Below are positions 27,287 to 34,856 of a stretch of DNA of 35,176 bases, in pieces. Location: positions 1 through 35,176 of the forward strand of contig CAZRES010000020.1 in the NCBI GenBank assembly GCA_964598885.1. Reading direction: 5' to 3'. Each line of letters begins with the position of its first letter. The stretch's first letter is position 1. The stretch comes from SURF-33 sp964598885 (GTDB lineage Bacteria; Desulfobacterota; Desulfobacteria; Desulfobacterales; Desulfosalsimonadaceae). A program made the translations under genes and the position numbers. The notes beneath the pieces were generated by a model. The model was not told the origin of the DNA. It was given only the letters and a program-made list of their open reading frames with translations, and did no database searches.

Positions 27287-29065
27287 ATGTCTTTGTTGGA
27301 GGAAAGGAGTTTTATATCATTCGTGCTGTTTAAATGGTCCTTTTACATATCCGCCGCGATTTGCATCGTCGGCATTTTGTATCGCCTGCGGCCCTGGTTT
27401 GTCCGGCGAATCGGTTCCGAGGCCGGAGCATTTTCAACGACCCGACGGTTGGGTGATGGTCTTTTGCGTGTGCTTTCAACCGTTTTCAGCCTGCGGATTT
27501 TCAAACTGATTTTTTCCTTTCTCGTGGATGTGGTGTTTCAATGGCGCAGTCTCCGAAAGGAGCCGTTCCGGTGGATTATGCATTTTTCCATTTTCGCCGG
27601 TTTCATCCTGTTGCTCCTGATGCACGCCCTTGAAGACCAGGTTTCCCGCGCGGTTTTTTCCGGTTATGAGCCCACTCTCAATCCGTTTCGGTTTTTGCGG
27701 AACCTGTTCGGGTTCCTGGTGATGGCGGGTCTGGCCATGGCGGTTTATCGCAGAGTGGCGAACAAGCAGCTCCGGGCGCTGACCACCCGTGCTGATATTT
27801 TCGCGCTGGTTCTTGTGGCGATCATTATCGGATCCGGGTTTCTGCTGGAAGCTTCCAAAATCATTTCTCCCAGCGTATTCGACCGCATGGTCTCAGATTA
27901 CGCTTTTTACCTGGATGAAGAAGCTCTCTTGCCGTTGAAAGCCTACTGGGCGGAAGAATATAACACGGCCTTTCCCGAAGAATCAATTCCCCGGGATGCT
28001 GATCTGATCGCCGAGGGGTTCGAGATTCACATGGACAGTTGTCAGTACTGCCATGCCAAACCCGCGTGGGCCTTTGTCTCCTACCCGGTGTCAAAGGCGT
28101 TTCGGCCGTTTGCCGGGATTTTTGACCGCATCCGGCTTGATGTGATTCTCTGGTATGTCCATTTTCTGGCATGTTTTATCGGCCTGGCTCTTTTGCCATT
28201 CACGAAGTTTTTCCATCTGGTGTCCACACCGGTCAGCCTGATGATGCGCGGCGTGACCGGCAAACAACAGCTTTCCCCCACCGGCGCCGTCACTCGACGG
28301 GCGGTTGATCTTGACGCGTGCACCCATTGCGGCACCTGTTCCGTGCATTGCTCGGTGGCACCGGTTTACACCCAGTTTCCCAACAGCAACATTCTACCAT
28401 CCGAGCGGCTCCAATCCCTGCGACAGATGACCTCAAAAGATGATCTTTCCGAGGAGACCCTGCGGCGCATCGCCATCGGCAGCCATATCTGCACCAAATG
28501 TAATCGCTGCACCGACTATTGTCCTTCCGGCATTAATCTTCAGGATTTGTGGCTGGCCTCCCATGGGCAACTGGTGGATATGGGTTTTATCGGTCCGTGG
28601 AGAAGCGCGCCGCCAACCGAGGATACCCGGAAAGCAGAGGCGGGGCTTCCCCTTGAGGTAACCGGGAATGGATTGGATTGTATTCCCTGCCAGCGGGTGC
28701 GGCGGTATATTCCGAAGCAGGATTTTTCCGGATGCCTGAAATGTAAAACCTGCACCAATGCATGCCCGGTGGTGGCGTGTTACGACGATCCGGTTGAAGC
28801 GCTGGGACTGGTTCCTCACCAAATCATGCACGCCCTTCACCTGGGTCTTGTGGACATGGCGCTGGATACGCGCATGATCTGGGATTGCACCACCTGCTAT
28901 CTGTGCCAGGAACATTGTCCCCAGGGAGTCAAGATCACGGATGTCTTGTATGGATTGAAAATTCTGCAATATGAACGAATTATTGATGAGCCCGTGAAAA
29001 TGGCGCCATCGGCAAAAAATCAGCTGTCCGCTGACGGTCATCATCAAGAAGATGCGTTAAATTGA
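27287..29065 (+). CDS. Membrane HdrC-like iron-sulfur protein with NarI-type helices and a CxxCH motif
   Basis: Predicted inner-membrane electron-transfer protein, 592 aa. About five helices (9-34, 96-116, 138-158, 172-194, 284-305) contain histidines suited to heme b ligation (H99, H113, H292, H310), as in NarI/DsrM proteins. The loop between helices 4 and 5 carries CQYCH (C252-H256), a heme c attachment motif. If the Fe-S tail is cytoplasmic, this loop is periplasmic, as heme c attachment requires. The tail has several cysteine clusters: CTHCGTCSVHC (345-355), CTKCNRCTDYC, CLKCKTCTNAC and CTTCYLCQEHC. Start uncertain: ATG 27287 lacks a clear site, while GGAGGAAAGGAG at 27298-27309 points to GTG 27323. 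Next gene is HdrB-like, seven bases on. Likely a quinone-linked Hdr-type oxidoreductase; its electron partner is unknown. Confidence 0.88.
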   Translation: MSLLEERSFISFVLFKWSFYISAAICIVGILYRLRPWFVRRIGSEAGAFSTTRRLGDGLLRVLSTVFSLRIFKLIFSFLVDVVFQWRSLRKEPFRWIMHFSIFAGFILLLLMHALEDQVSRAVFSGYEPTLNPFRFLRNLFGFLVMAGLAMAVYRRVANKQLRALTTRADIFALVLVAIIIGSGFLLEASKIISPSVFDRMVSDYAFYLDEEALLPLKAYWAEEYNTAFPEESIPRDADLIAEGFEIHMDSCQYCHAKPAWAFVSYPVSKAFRPFAGIFDRIRLDVILWYVHFLACFIGLALLPFTKFFHLVSTPVSLMMRGVTGKQQLSPTGAVTRRAVDLDACTHCGTCSVHCSVAPVYTQFPNSNILPSERLQSLRQMTSKDDLSEETLRRIAIGSHICTKCNRCTDYCPSGINLQDLWLASHGQLVDMGFIGPWRSAPPTEDTRKAEAGLPLEVTGNGLDCIPCQRVRRYIPKQDFSGCLKCKTCTNACPVVACYDDPVEALGLVPHQIMHALHLGLVDMALDTRMIWDCTTCYLCQEHCPQGVKITDVLYGLKILQYERIIDEPVKMAPSAKNQLSADGHHQEDALN

Positions 29066-29072
29066 TTGGATA

Positions 29073-29954
29073 ATGGATATGAAATATGCGTTTTTCCCGG
29101 GGTGTAAAATATCCTGGTTTTGCCCCCAGTATCAAACATCGACCCTGGCGGTTCTCCAACGGCTGGGGGTCGATGTTGTCAAACCCGAGTTCAACTGCTG
29201 CGGTTATCCGGTCCGCCATATTAATCATCAGGCATATCTGCTTGAGGCAGCGCGGAATTTTGCCATCGCCGAATCCATGAACGCCGATATTCTTACCCCC
29301 TGTCAGTGCTGTTTCGGCAGTCTGCGGCACGCGCAGGTTTTTCTTTCCGAAGATCCAAACGCCGAAAAAGAAATCAATCTTCATCTTGCCCAGGAAGGGT
29401 TGACCTACCAGGGAAGGTGCAAAGTGCGGCATCTGCTGACGGTGCTTGCCGAAGATGTCGGCGCTGATGCCATCCGCGCGCAGATTAAACACACGTACCG
29501 GGGATTGAAAATTGCGGCCCACTACGGCTGCCACGCCTTGCGGCCCAGCCCGGTGGTGCAATTCGACAACCCCTTTTCGCCGGTTATTTTTGAGAACCTC
29601 ATTGAACTTACCGGCGCCCAAACGGTTTCATGGTCCCGGCGGCTGGAATGCTGCGGGCAGCCGGTGGCGGATCGAAACGCCGAACTGTCCCTGAAACTCC
29701 TGGAAAAAAAAATCGACAGCGCCATTGCCGCCAAAGCCGATTTCATCTGCACGGCATGCACCTATTGCCAGATGCAGATGGATACGCCCAGCGAATTTTC
29801 CCCCGGGTCAACGGAAAAAGACAGGGCCAATCGGCCGTCCGTAGTGTTGTTTCCCCAGTTGCTGGGCCTGAGCATGGGCCTGGATGAAACTGTTCTCGGC
29901 CTGGAAAAAAACCGCATCCAGACAAAGGATCTGCGGCACTTTTTACATCTGTAA
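29073..29954 (+). CDS. HdrB-like protein with two CCG domains
   Basis: Cytoplasmic subunit (293 aa) resembling heterodisulfide reductase subunit B. Both cysteine-rich CCG domains are present. The first runs from FPGC through NCCGYP to PCQCC; the second has HYGCHALRP, ECCGQP and CTACTYC. In HdrB these hold noncubane [4Fe-4S] clusters that reduce disulfides; in related proteins they move electrons to other acceptors. ATG 29079 (MKYAFFPG) is a possible alternative start with better spacing from GGAT. Together with the preceding membrane HdrC-like protein it gives a split version of the HdrDE/membrane CCG oxidoreductase plan. The real substrate could be a disulfide, an ETF-type carrier, or electrons exchanged with an HdrA; sequence alone does not decide. 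Confidence 0.9.
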   Translation: MDMKYAFFPGCKISWFCPQYQTSTLAVLQRLGVDVVKPEFNCCGYPVRHINHQAYLLEAARNFAIAESMNADILTPCQCCFGSLRHAQVFLSEDPNAEKEINLHLAQEGLTYQGRCKVRHLLTVLAEDVGADAIRAQIKHTYRGLKIAAHYGCHALRPSPVVQFDNPFSPVIFENLIELTGAQTVSWSRRLECCGQPVADRNAELSLKLLEKKIDSAIAAKADFICTACTYCQMQMDTPSEFSPGSTEKDRANRPSVVLFPQLLGLSMGLDETVLGLEKNRIQTKDLRHFLHL

Positions 29955-30215
29955 AAATCATACACGGATTCCCGTCCGGCGCCATCCCTGCAACATCTTT
30001 CATCCGCCCGTTTTCCGGAAAATGCCCCGTGTCTTTTCGGAAACGGGCCGGGCCGTTAATGCCCTGCCTGAAGCCATTGTTTATCCTTTTTTTGTTTCGT
30101 TTTATCGGATACAATACAACAATATGAGCAGATAACGACAGAGACCGAAGTAATCCGTTTCAGGCAATAAACATTGCACAACCATTGACATGAGAATCGC
30201 AGACGGAGCGGAAAA

Positions 30216-31619
30216 ATGAATATCGCCGTTGTTGGTGGAGGATCGAAATGTTTATATTTGCTTAATTTTATTGAAAGCCATGAGTTTTATACGTTCCCGC
30301 GTAAAATCGTCGCCGTGGCCGACGTGGATGATAATGCCGTGGGAATGGTGGAAGCCAGAAAAAGGGGATATTTTGTCACCAACGACTACAATGATTTTTT
30401 CGACCGGGAAGATGTCGACGTAATCATTGAGCTGGCCAACAGCGTGGATATCTACAACGATATTCTGGTCAAAAAAAGAAAAGATGTTATCGCGATTCAT
30501 CATGCCACGGCCATGCTGTTCTGGGAAATGGATCGTATGGCAAGAAAGGAGCGGGAAGCCCGGACCATCTATGACGTAATGATCAACAACCTGATCGAAG
30601 AAGACACCATTGTTATCAATACCGATTACATCATTACCGATATTAATGAGACCATGTTGAAAAAGATGGGGTTAAAGCGCGAAGACGCCATCGGTCATCA
30701 CTGTTATGAAATTACGCATCACCGGGATACCCCTTGCCGCGGCGTTCATCATCCCTGCCCATTATCCGAAACCCTTCAAACCGGCCAATCCTCCCGAACG
30801 ACCCACATCCATCTGGATAAAGACGAAAAGGAACTCTATTATTCCATTGCCTGCTATCCGTTTAAGGAAAACGATGAAATCAAGGGCGTCATTGAATTGT
30901 CCCGGGATATCACCAAAGAAATCAAATCCCAGCAGAGCATGATGCAGCATGAGAAGCTGATGTCCATCGGGCGCCTGTCCGCCGGCGTGGCTCATGAAAT
31001 CAACAATCCGCTGACCACGATTTTAACATCGGCCATGCTGATTCAAGAAGACCTTGATCCCCAGGATCCCATATACGAAGAATTATCCATGATTTCGAAA
31101 GAAACGCTCCGGTGTCGTAAAATTGTGCAGAGTCTCCTTGATTTTGCCAGACAATCGACGCCCAGGGGAAAGACCCATGATCTCAACAAAATTATCACCG
31201 AAAGCATGTATCTGACCAAAAAGCAGGCGGAATTCAGTAATGTCAAACTTGAAACCATGCTGTCTGAAGACCTCCCCTCCGTATTTGTCGATAAGGATCA
31301 GATTCAGCAAACCCTGATCAATCTGATTTTAAATGCCATTGAAGCCACGGAATCCGGGGGAAGCATCACCCTTAGCACCGAATACAGCCCGTCGAACCAA
31401 CTCTGTATTATCCATGTCGAAGATACGGGCTGCGGGATTCCCAAAGAGCACTTGAACCGCATTTTCGATCCGTTTTTTACGACCCGGGCCAGCGGTACGG
31501 GTCTGGGTCTGGCCATCACCCACAGTATTATCGAACAGCACGGCGGTAAAATCACGGTGGAAAGCACACCCGGCAAGGGAACCAGTTTTGGCATCATGCT
31601 GCCGGTCAAAGCGGGATGA
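30216..31619 (+). CDS. Sensor histidine kinase with N-terminal Rossmann-like domain and cysteine PAS
   Basis: Soluble kinase (467 aa) with an unusual input. Residues 1-100 look like a dinucleotide-binding Rossmann fold: MNIAVVGGGSKC glycine loop, then KIVAVADVDDNA with an acidic residue at the end of strand 2, then VDVIIELA and VIAIHHAT. A PAS domain (about 117-235) has C163, C174 and C181 in HCYEI...TPCRGVHHPCP. H-box GVAHEINNPLTT holds His260; the ATPase domain shows LINLILNAIEA, DTGCGIP and GTGLGLAI. No membrane segment. The natural hypothesis is sensing of NAD(P)(H) or another nucleotide plus redox/metal through PAS; unproven. The NtrC-type gene starts four bases downstream and is the obvious partner. 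Confidence 0.92.
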   Translation: MNIAVVGGGSKCLYLLNFIESHEFYTFPRKIVAVADVDDNAVGMVEARKRGYFVTNDYNDFFDREDVDVIIELANSVDIYNDILVKKRKDVIAIHHATAMLFWEMDRMARKEREARTIYDVMINNLIEEDTIVINTDYIITDINETMLKKMGLKREDAIGHHCYEITHHRDTPCRGVHHPCPLSETLQTGQSSRTTHIHLDKDEKELYYSIACYPFKENDEIKGVIELSRDITKEIKSQQSMMQHEKLMSIGRLSAGVAHEINNPLTTILTSAMLIQEDLDPQDPIYEELSMISKETLRCRKIVQSLLDFARQSTPRGKTHDLNKIITESMYLTKKQAEFSNVKLETMLSEDLPSVFVDKDQIQQTLINLILNAIEATESGGSITLSTEYSPSNQLCIIHVEDTGCGIPKEHLNRIFDPFFTTRASGTGLGLAITHSIIEQHGGKITVESTPGKGTSFGIMLPVKAG

Positions 31620-31623
31620 CGTT

Positions 31624-33036
31624 ATGAGCGACGAAACAAACGCCCGCATTCTGGTTATCGACGATGAACCGATGATATGTCGGAATTGCGCCGCCATTCT
31701 TTCCGGAATGGCTCATACGGTGGATGCCGCCTCAAACGGCCATGCCGCCCTCGATATGATCGCAAAAAACACCTATCAGATTGTCATTACGGATTTAAAA
31801 ATGAGCCGCATGGGGGGAATGGAAGTGCTCCGCCGGATCAAACAGGAGTATCCGGACATCATGGTCATTGTAATGACCGGCTATGCCAGCGTCAGTTCCG
31901 CGGTCGAGGTCATGAAGCTGGGCGCCTACGACTATCTGCCCAAACCGTTTACCCCAGATGAACTGCGGGCCATTGTCCGAAAGGCCTTTGTCGACCGGCA
32001 ATTAAACGTTCAGAACAAGGATCTTGCCCGCCGGCAGGACCGTCCGCCGCCGGCCCACCAGTTGATCGGCGACAGCCCCGAGATTCAAAAAGTGATCGCC
32101 ATGATCGAAAAAGTGGCCGCCACCGATGCCACCGTTCTCATCTATGGGGAAAGCGGGACCGGCAAGGAACTGGTGGCCCGGGCCGTGCATGCCAACAGCC
32201 TTCGCAGGGACGAGGTGTTTTTTGCCGTGGACTGCGGCACCCTTTCGGAAAATCTTCTGGAAAGCGAGTTGTTTGGTTTTCGAAAAGGGGCCTTTACCGG
32301 CGCCCATAAAGACAAGGAAGGCATTTTTCAGCTGGCCCATGGGGGCACGGTTTTTTTAGATGAAATCAGCAACATCAGCATGGATGTTCAGGGCAAGCTG
32401 CTGCGGTTTTTAGATACCCGCCAGTTCATGCCCTTAGGGGATACGGATCACCGCCAGGTGGATGTCCGGTTGATTTTCGCCACCAACAGGGATTTGAAGG
32501 AAATGGTGGACGAAGGGACGTTCCGGCATGATTTTTATTACCGGATATTCGTTTATCCGATTTTTATCCCCCCCCTGCGGGAACGCAAATCCGATATTCT
32601 GCCCATTGCCTATCATTTTTTGAACCTTTATAACAAGAATTTCGGAAAAGGCATCAAGGGGTTTGAGGAAACGGTCGTCCGACGCCTGGTTCAGTATGAG
32701 TGGCCCGGCAATATCCGTCAATTGCGCAATCTGATCGAACGGGCGGTGATATTGTGCGAAAAGGATAAAATATCTCTTAAGGACATGCCGCATCTGGGGG
32801 AAATCAGCGATATTGAACGGTTGATCGGCTATATCCCGGAAACCAACGAAGACTTAAAACAGGTTAAAAAGGAAATCCGCCGGAAATCCACTGATACGGT
32901 GGAAAAAAATTTTATCCTTCACGCGCTTGAAAAAAATGACTGGAATATTACCAAGGCCTCCCAGAGTGTGGGCCTGTTACGGCCCAATTTTCAAAACCTG
33001 ATGAAAAAACATCAGATTAAAGTTCCCCGCAAATAA
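31624..33036 (+). CDS. NtrC-family sigma-54-dependent response regulator
   Basis: Transcriptional activator of sigma-54 RNA polymerase, 470 aa. Receiver 1-125 with Asp57 in IVITDLKM and Lys107. The AAA+ domain (about 145-385) has Walker A GESGTGKE (175-182), the sigma-54 contact loop GAFTGA (222-227), Walker B GTVFLDE (241-247) and FRHDFYYR. A C-terminal Fis-type helix-turn-helix (about 433-463, DWNITKASQSVGLLRPNFQNLMKKH) binds DNA. Start ATG 31624 chosen over an upstream ATG inside the kinase gene. Coupled to the Rossmann-PAS kinase. The next intergenic region has a sigma-54 promoter and two matching dyads, which are its most likely targets. Confidence 0.95.
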   Translation: MSDETNARILVIDDEPMICRNCAAILSGMAHTVDAASNGHAALDMIAKNTYQIVITDLKMSRMGGMEVLRRIKQEYPDIMVIVMTGYASVSSAVEVMKLGAYDYLPKPFTPDELRAIVRKAFVDRQLNVQNKDLARRQDRPPPAHQLIGDSPEIQKVIAMIEKVAATDATVLIYGESGTGKELVARAVHANSLRRDEVFFAVDCGTLSENLLESELFGFRKGAFTGAHKDKEGIFQLAHGGTVFLDEISNISMDVQGKLLRFLDTRQFMPLGDTDHRQVDVRLIFATNRDLKEMVDEGTFRHDFYYRIFVYPIFIPPLRERKSDILPIAYHFLNLYNKNFGKGIKGFEETVVRRLVQYEWPGNIRQLRNLIERAVILCEKDKISLKDMPHLGEISDIERLIGYIPETNEDLKQVKKEIRRKSTDTVEKNFILHALEKNDWNITKASQSVGLLRPNFQNLMKKHQIKVPRK

Positions 33037-33100
33037 CGATTTTCAGCAGATACCCAAGGAATCTATCGGATCCGGTAATCTTATATTTCTAGTATACAGC

Positions 33101-33117
33101 GTATATTTTTTATATAC
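33101..33117. repeat. Inverted repeat 1, candidate activator site (GTATA-N7-TATAC)
   Basis: GTATAT-TTTTT-ATATAC, a perfect 17-bp dyad centred at 33109. It has the same GTATA-N7-TATAC outline as dyad 2. A further GTATAC lies at 33092-33097. Candidate enhancer site for the NtrC-type protein encoded just upstream. Confidence 0.5.
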
Positions 33118-33285
33118 ACGTTCTTTCCGCCGGTCTTTCACTGGCCCATTTTTCACGGGCGCGCGGATATCATCTGTTCTTAAATCCCACTATATCTTCC
33201 TGAATTTTATCGTTTTGATATCCTTCCGGCAACAGCATTGATCCACCAACATTTTGAATTTGGTTTTGAAAAATTTCGTCAAAAA

Positions 33286-33310
33286 GAATGTATAAAAATT
33301 TTATACATTC
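33286..33310. repeat. Inverted repeat 2, candidate activator site
   Basis: Perfect dyad with 12-bp arms (GAATGTATAAAA and TTTTATACATTC) around a single central A at 33298. Its inner 17 bp (33290-33306) follow GTATA-N7-TATAC, as does dyad 1, whose centre is 189 bp away (18 helical turns at 10.5 bp). It lies about 85 bp upstream of the sigma-54 -24 element, normal for an NtrC-type upstream activating site. A one-base loop and no T-run argue against a terminator. Confidence 0.65.
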
Positions 33311-33380
33311 CAAGTCGGCCGCAAAAAGACGTTTTAATATATTTCTTATTATATCAATAATTTAAAAATTTATCGATACG

Positions 33381-33397
33381 TTGGCACGGACACTGCA
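33381..33397 (+). promoter_or_regulatory. Sigma-54 promoter
   Basis: TTGGCACGGACACTGCA matches the -24/-12 consensus TGGCACG-N4-TTGCA at all fixed positions except one (C for T at 33393). The GG at 33383 and GC at 33395 are exactly 12 bases apart. Transcription would start near 33408, about 70 bases before the twin-receiver ATG. Requires an NtrC-type activator; one is encoded immediately upstream. Confidence 0.85.
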
Positions 33398-33478
33398 ATA
33401 TAGATGGCCAGTTAAGCGAAAACCAAAAAACGATAAAAACCGTTTCTCAAAGATAGAACCGCAAAGGAGGATGATATC

Positions 33479-34726
33479 ATGGAAAAGACCGCTAAAATTC
33501 TCGTAGTGGATGATGAGGCAAGAATCTGTCATAATGTGAAAAAAATTCTGGCCAAAAATAATTTTGAGATTACCAGCGCCCAAAGTGCTCAGGAAGCCCT
33601 TGATAAAATGGCAAAAGAATCCTTTTCGCTGCTGATTTCCGATATCGTCATGCCGGGGATGAACGGACTGGAGCTCTTAAAGCTGGTTAAAAATGAATGG
33701 CCCGTGACCAAGGCCATTATGATGACCGCCTATGCTTCCACCGATACGGCGATCAAAGCCATCCAGCTCGGGGCGCTGGACTACATCCCTAAACCGTTTA
33801 CGCCCGAGGAGTTGCGTAATCTCGTGGATCAGGCCCTGGCCGGCAACCTTGTGGAAGCGCCTGCTTCCGAGAGGGAGCGGGAGGCCATCAATATCATCGA
33901 CATTGATATCCCTTTTGATAGCGAGGAAGTCGCAAAATATACCGGCGAAGACTATGTCAACACCCTGGGGCCATCGGATATGCCGGTGGTGGAAGTCAAG
34001 CCCGAGGGAAAGCCGGAAAATTTCTGTGATGTGGGTGATATGGTCTGCGATATCTTCAAGAAACTCGGCGCCACCTGTAAAATCGGGGTGAAAAAAAATA
34101 CCTGCCCCCAGCTTGCCAAGAAGAAAAAAGCCGATGCCGTTGATGCCGGACCGGATGTCCGCACATTAATCGGTATCGACATGCCGTTTAATTACGATGA
34201 GGTAGCGGCGGTCACCGGCCCGGAATATATCAACAGCCTTTGTCATGATGGGGTTTGCGTTAGCTATTACAGCGATCTGAAGGAACGTGTCGCCGATTTG
34301 GCGAAAATTCACGAAGCCGAGCAGTCCGCCTCCCGGGACGACATGCAGGAAGTTCCCTTTACGCGCAATATCCTGGTGATCGACGATGAGGTGGCCGTAA
34401 ACAACAATATCCGAAAAATACTGGCCAAAAAGGGATACCATGTGGATCAGGCCGTGACCAAGGCCGATGCCCTGGAAAAAATCAATGCCGGCTCATACAA
34501 GCTTTTTCTGCTGGACTTAAAGATTCCCGATGTTGATGGACTGGAACTGCTGAAGACGATTCGCGAACGGCAACCGGAGGCCAGAGTGATCATCATCACC
34601 GGTTACGCCAGCATTGAAACCGCCGTGGAAAGCGCCCGAATGGGCATTACCGATTATCTTAACAAGCCGTTTACCCCTGACGAAATCCGTGCTGCCACGG
34701 AAAACGCCATGCGGTTTGCGGCATAA
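33479..34726 (+). CDS. Twin-receiver response regulator with cysteine-bearing repeated linker
   Basis: 415 aa with no DNA-binding or catalytic output domain. Receiver 1 (about 5-120) has Asp55 and Lys105; receiver 2 (about 296-412) has Asp346 and Lys396, so both appear competent for phosphorylation. The linker (about 130-290) contains two copies of an unrecognised motif: IDIPFDSEEVAKYTGEDYVN (142-161) and IDMPFNYDEVAAVTGPEYIN (233-252). Six cysteines lie around and between the repeats (C183, C190, C200, C209, C255, C260). Excellent GCAAAGGAGG ribosome-binding site and a sigma-54 promoter upstream. The cysteines suggest metal, Fe-S or disulfide chemistry, and the neighbours suggest a link to Hdr proteins; both are inference. 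Confidence 0.92.
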   Translation: MEKTAKILVVDDEARICHNVKKILAKNNFEITSAQSAQEALDKMAKESFSLLISDIVMPGMNGLELLKLVKNEWPVTKAIMMTAYASTDTAIKAIQLGALDYIPKPFTPEELRNLVDQALAGNLVEAPASEREREAINIIDIDIPFDSEEVAKYTGEDYVNTLGPSDMPVVEVKPEGKPENFCDVGDMVCDIFKKLGATCKIGVKKNTCPQLAKKKKADAVDAGPDVRTLIGIDMPFNYDEVAAVTGPEYINSLCHDGVCVSYYSDLKERVADLAKIHEAEQSASRDDMQEVPFTRNILVIDDEVAVNNNIRKILAKKGYHVDQAVTKADALEKINAGSYKLFLLDLKIPDVDGLELLKTIRERQPEARVIIITGYASIETAVESARMGITDYLNKPFTPDEIRAATENAMRFAA

Positions 34727-34795
34727 GGACCGGGACAACGGCATAGCCGCAAAAGACAGCAAGGCGGGCTGACGTGGGCAACCCGAACCATATAT

Positions 34796-34837
34796 AAAAA
34801 AAGGGCCGGCACCCGGATGGATGCCGGCCCTTTTTTT
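34796..34837. terminator. Perfect bidirectional terminator between convergent genes
   Basis: A 16-bp perfect inverted repeat (34796-34811 with 34822-34837) around a 10-base loop, with GC core GGGCCGGCA/TGCCGGCCC flanked by A7 and T7. It serves both the twin-receiver gene (plus) and the HdrA gene end (minus). Confidence 0.93.
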
Positions 34838-34856
34838 GCGTTTGTGGCTCCCGGAT

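Larger units (their letters stand above)
33037..33478 (+). promoter_or_regulatory. Regulatory region between the NtrC-type gene and the twin-receiver gene
   Basis: A 442-bp AT-rich gap with no convincing gene. It holds, in order, dyad 1 at 33101-33117, dyad 2 at 33286-33310, a sigma-54 promoter at 33381-33397 and a GCAAAGGAGG ribosome-binding site before 33479. No intrinsic terminator for the NtrC-type gene was seen. Confidence 0.7.

Noticed and set aside
30007..30047. Hairpin CCCGTTTTCCG/CGGAAACGGG as terminator of the HdrB-like operon
   Set aside because: The stem needs a bulge and there is no T-run after it.
30162..30178. AGGCA...TTGCA upstream of the Rossmann-PAS kinase, resembling a sigma-54 promoter
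   Set aside because: GG to GC spacing is 13 instead of 12 bases and the -24 block is weak (AGGCAAT); this spacing is rarely tolerated.
33286..33310. Perfect dyad as a terminator for the NtrC-type gene
   Set aside because: A one-base centre cannot form a tight hairpin, the arms are AT-rich, it lies 250 bp after the stop, and no T-run follows.
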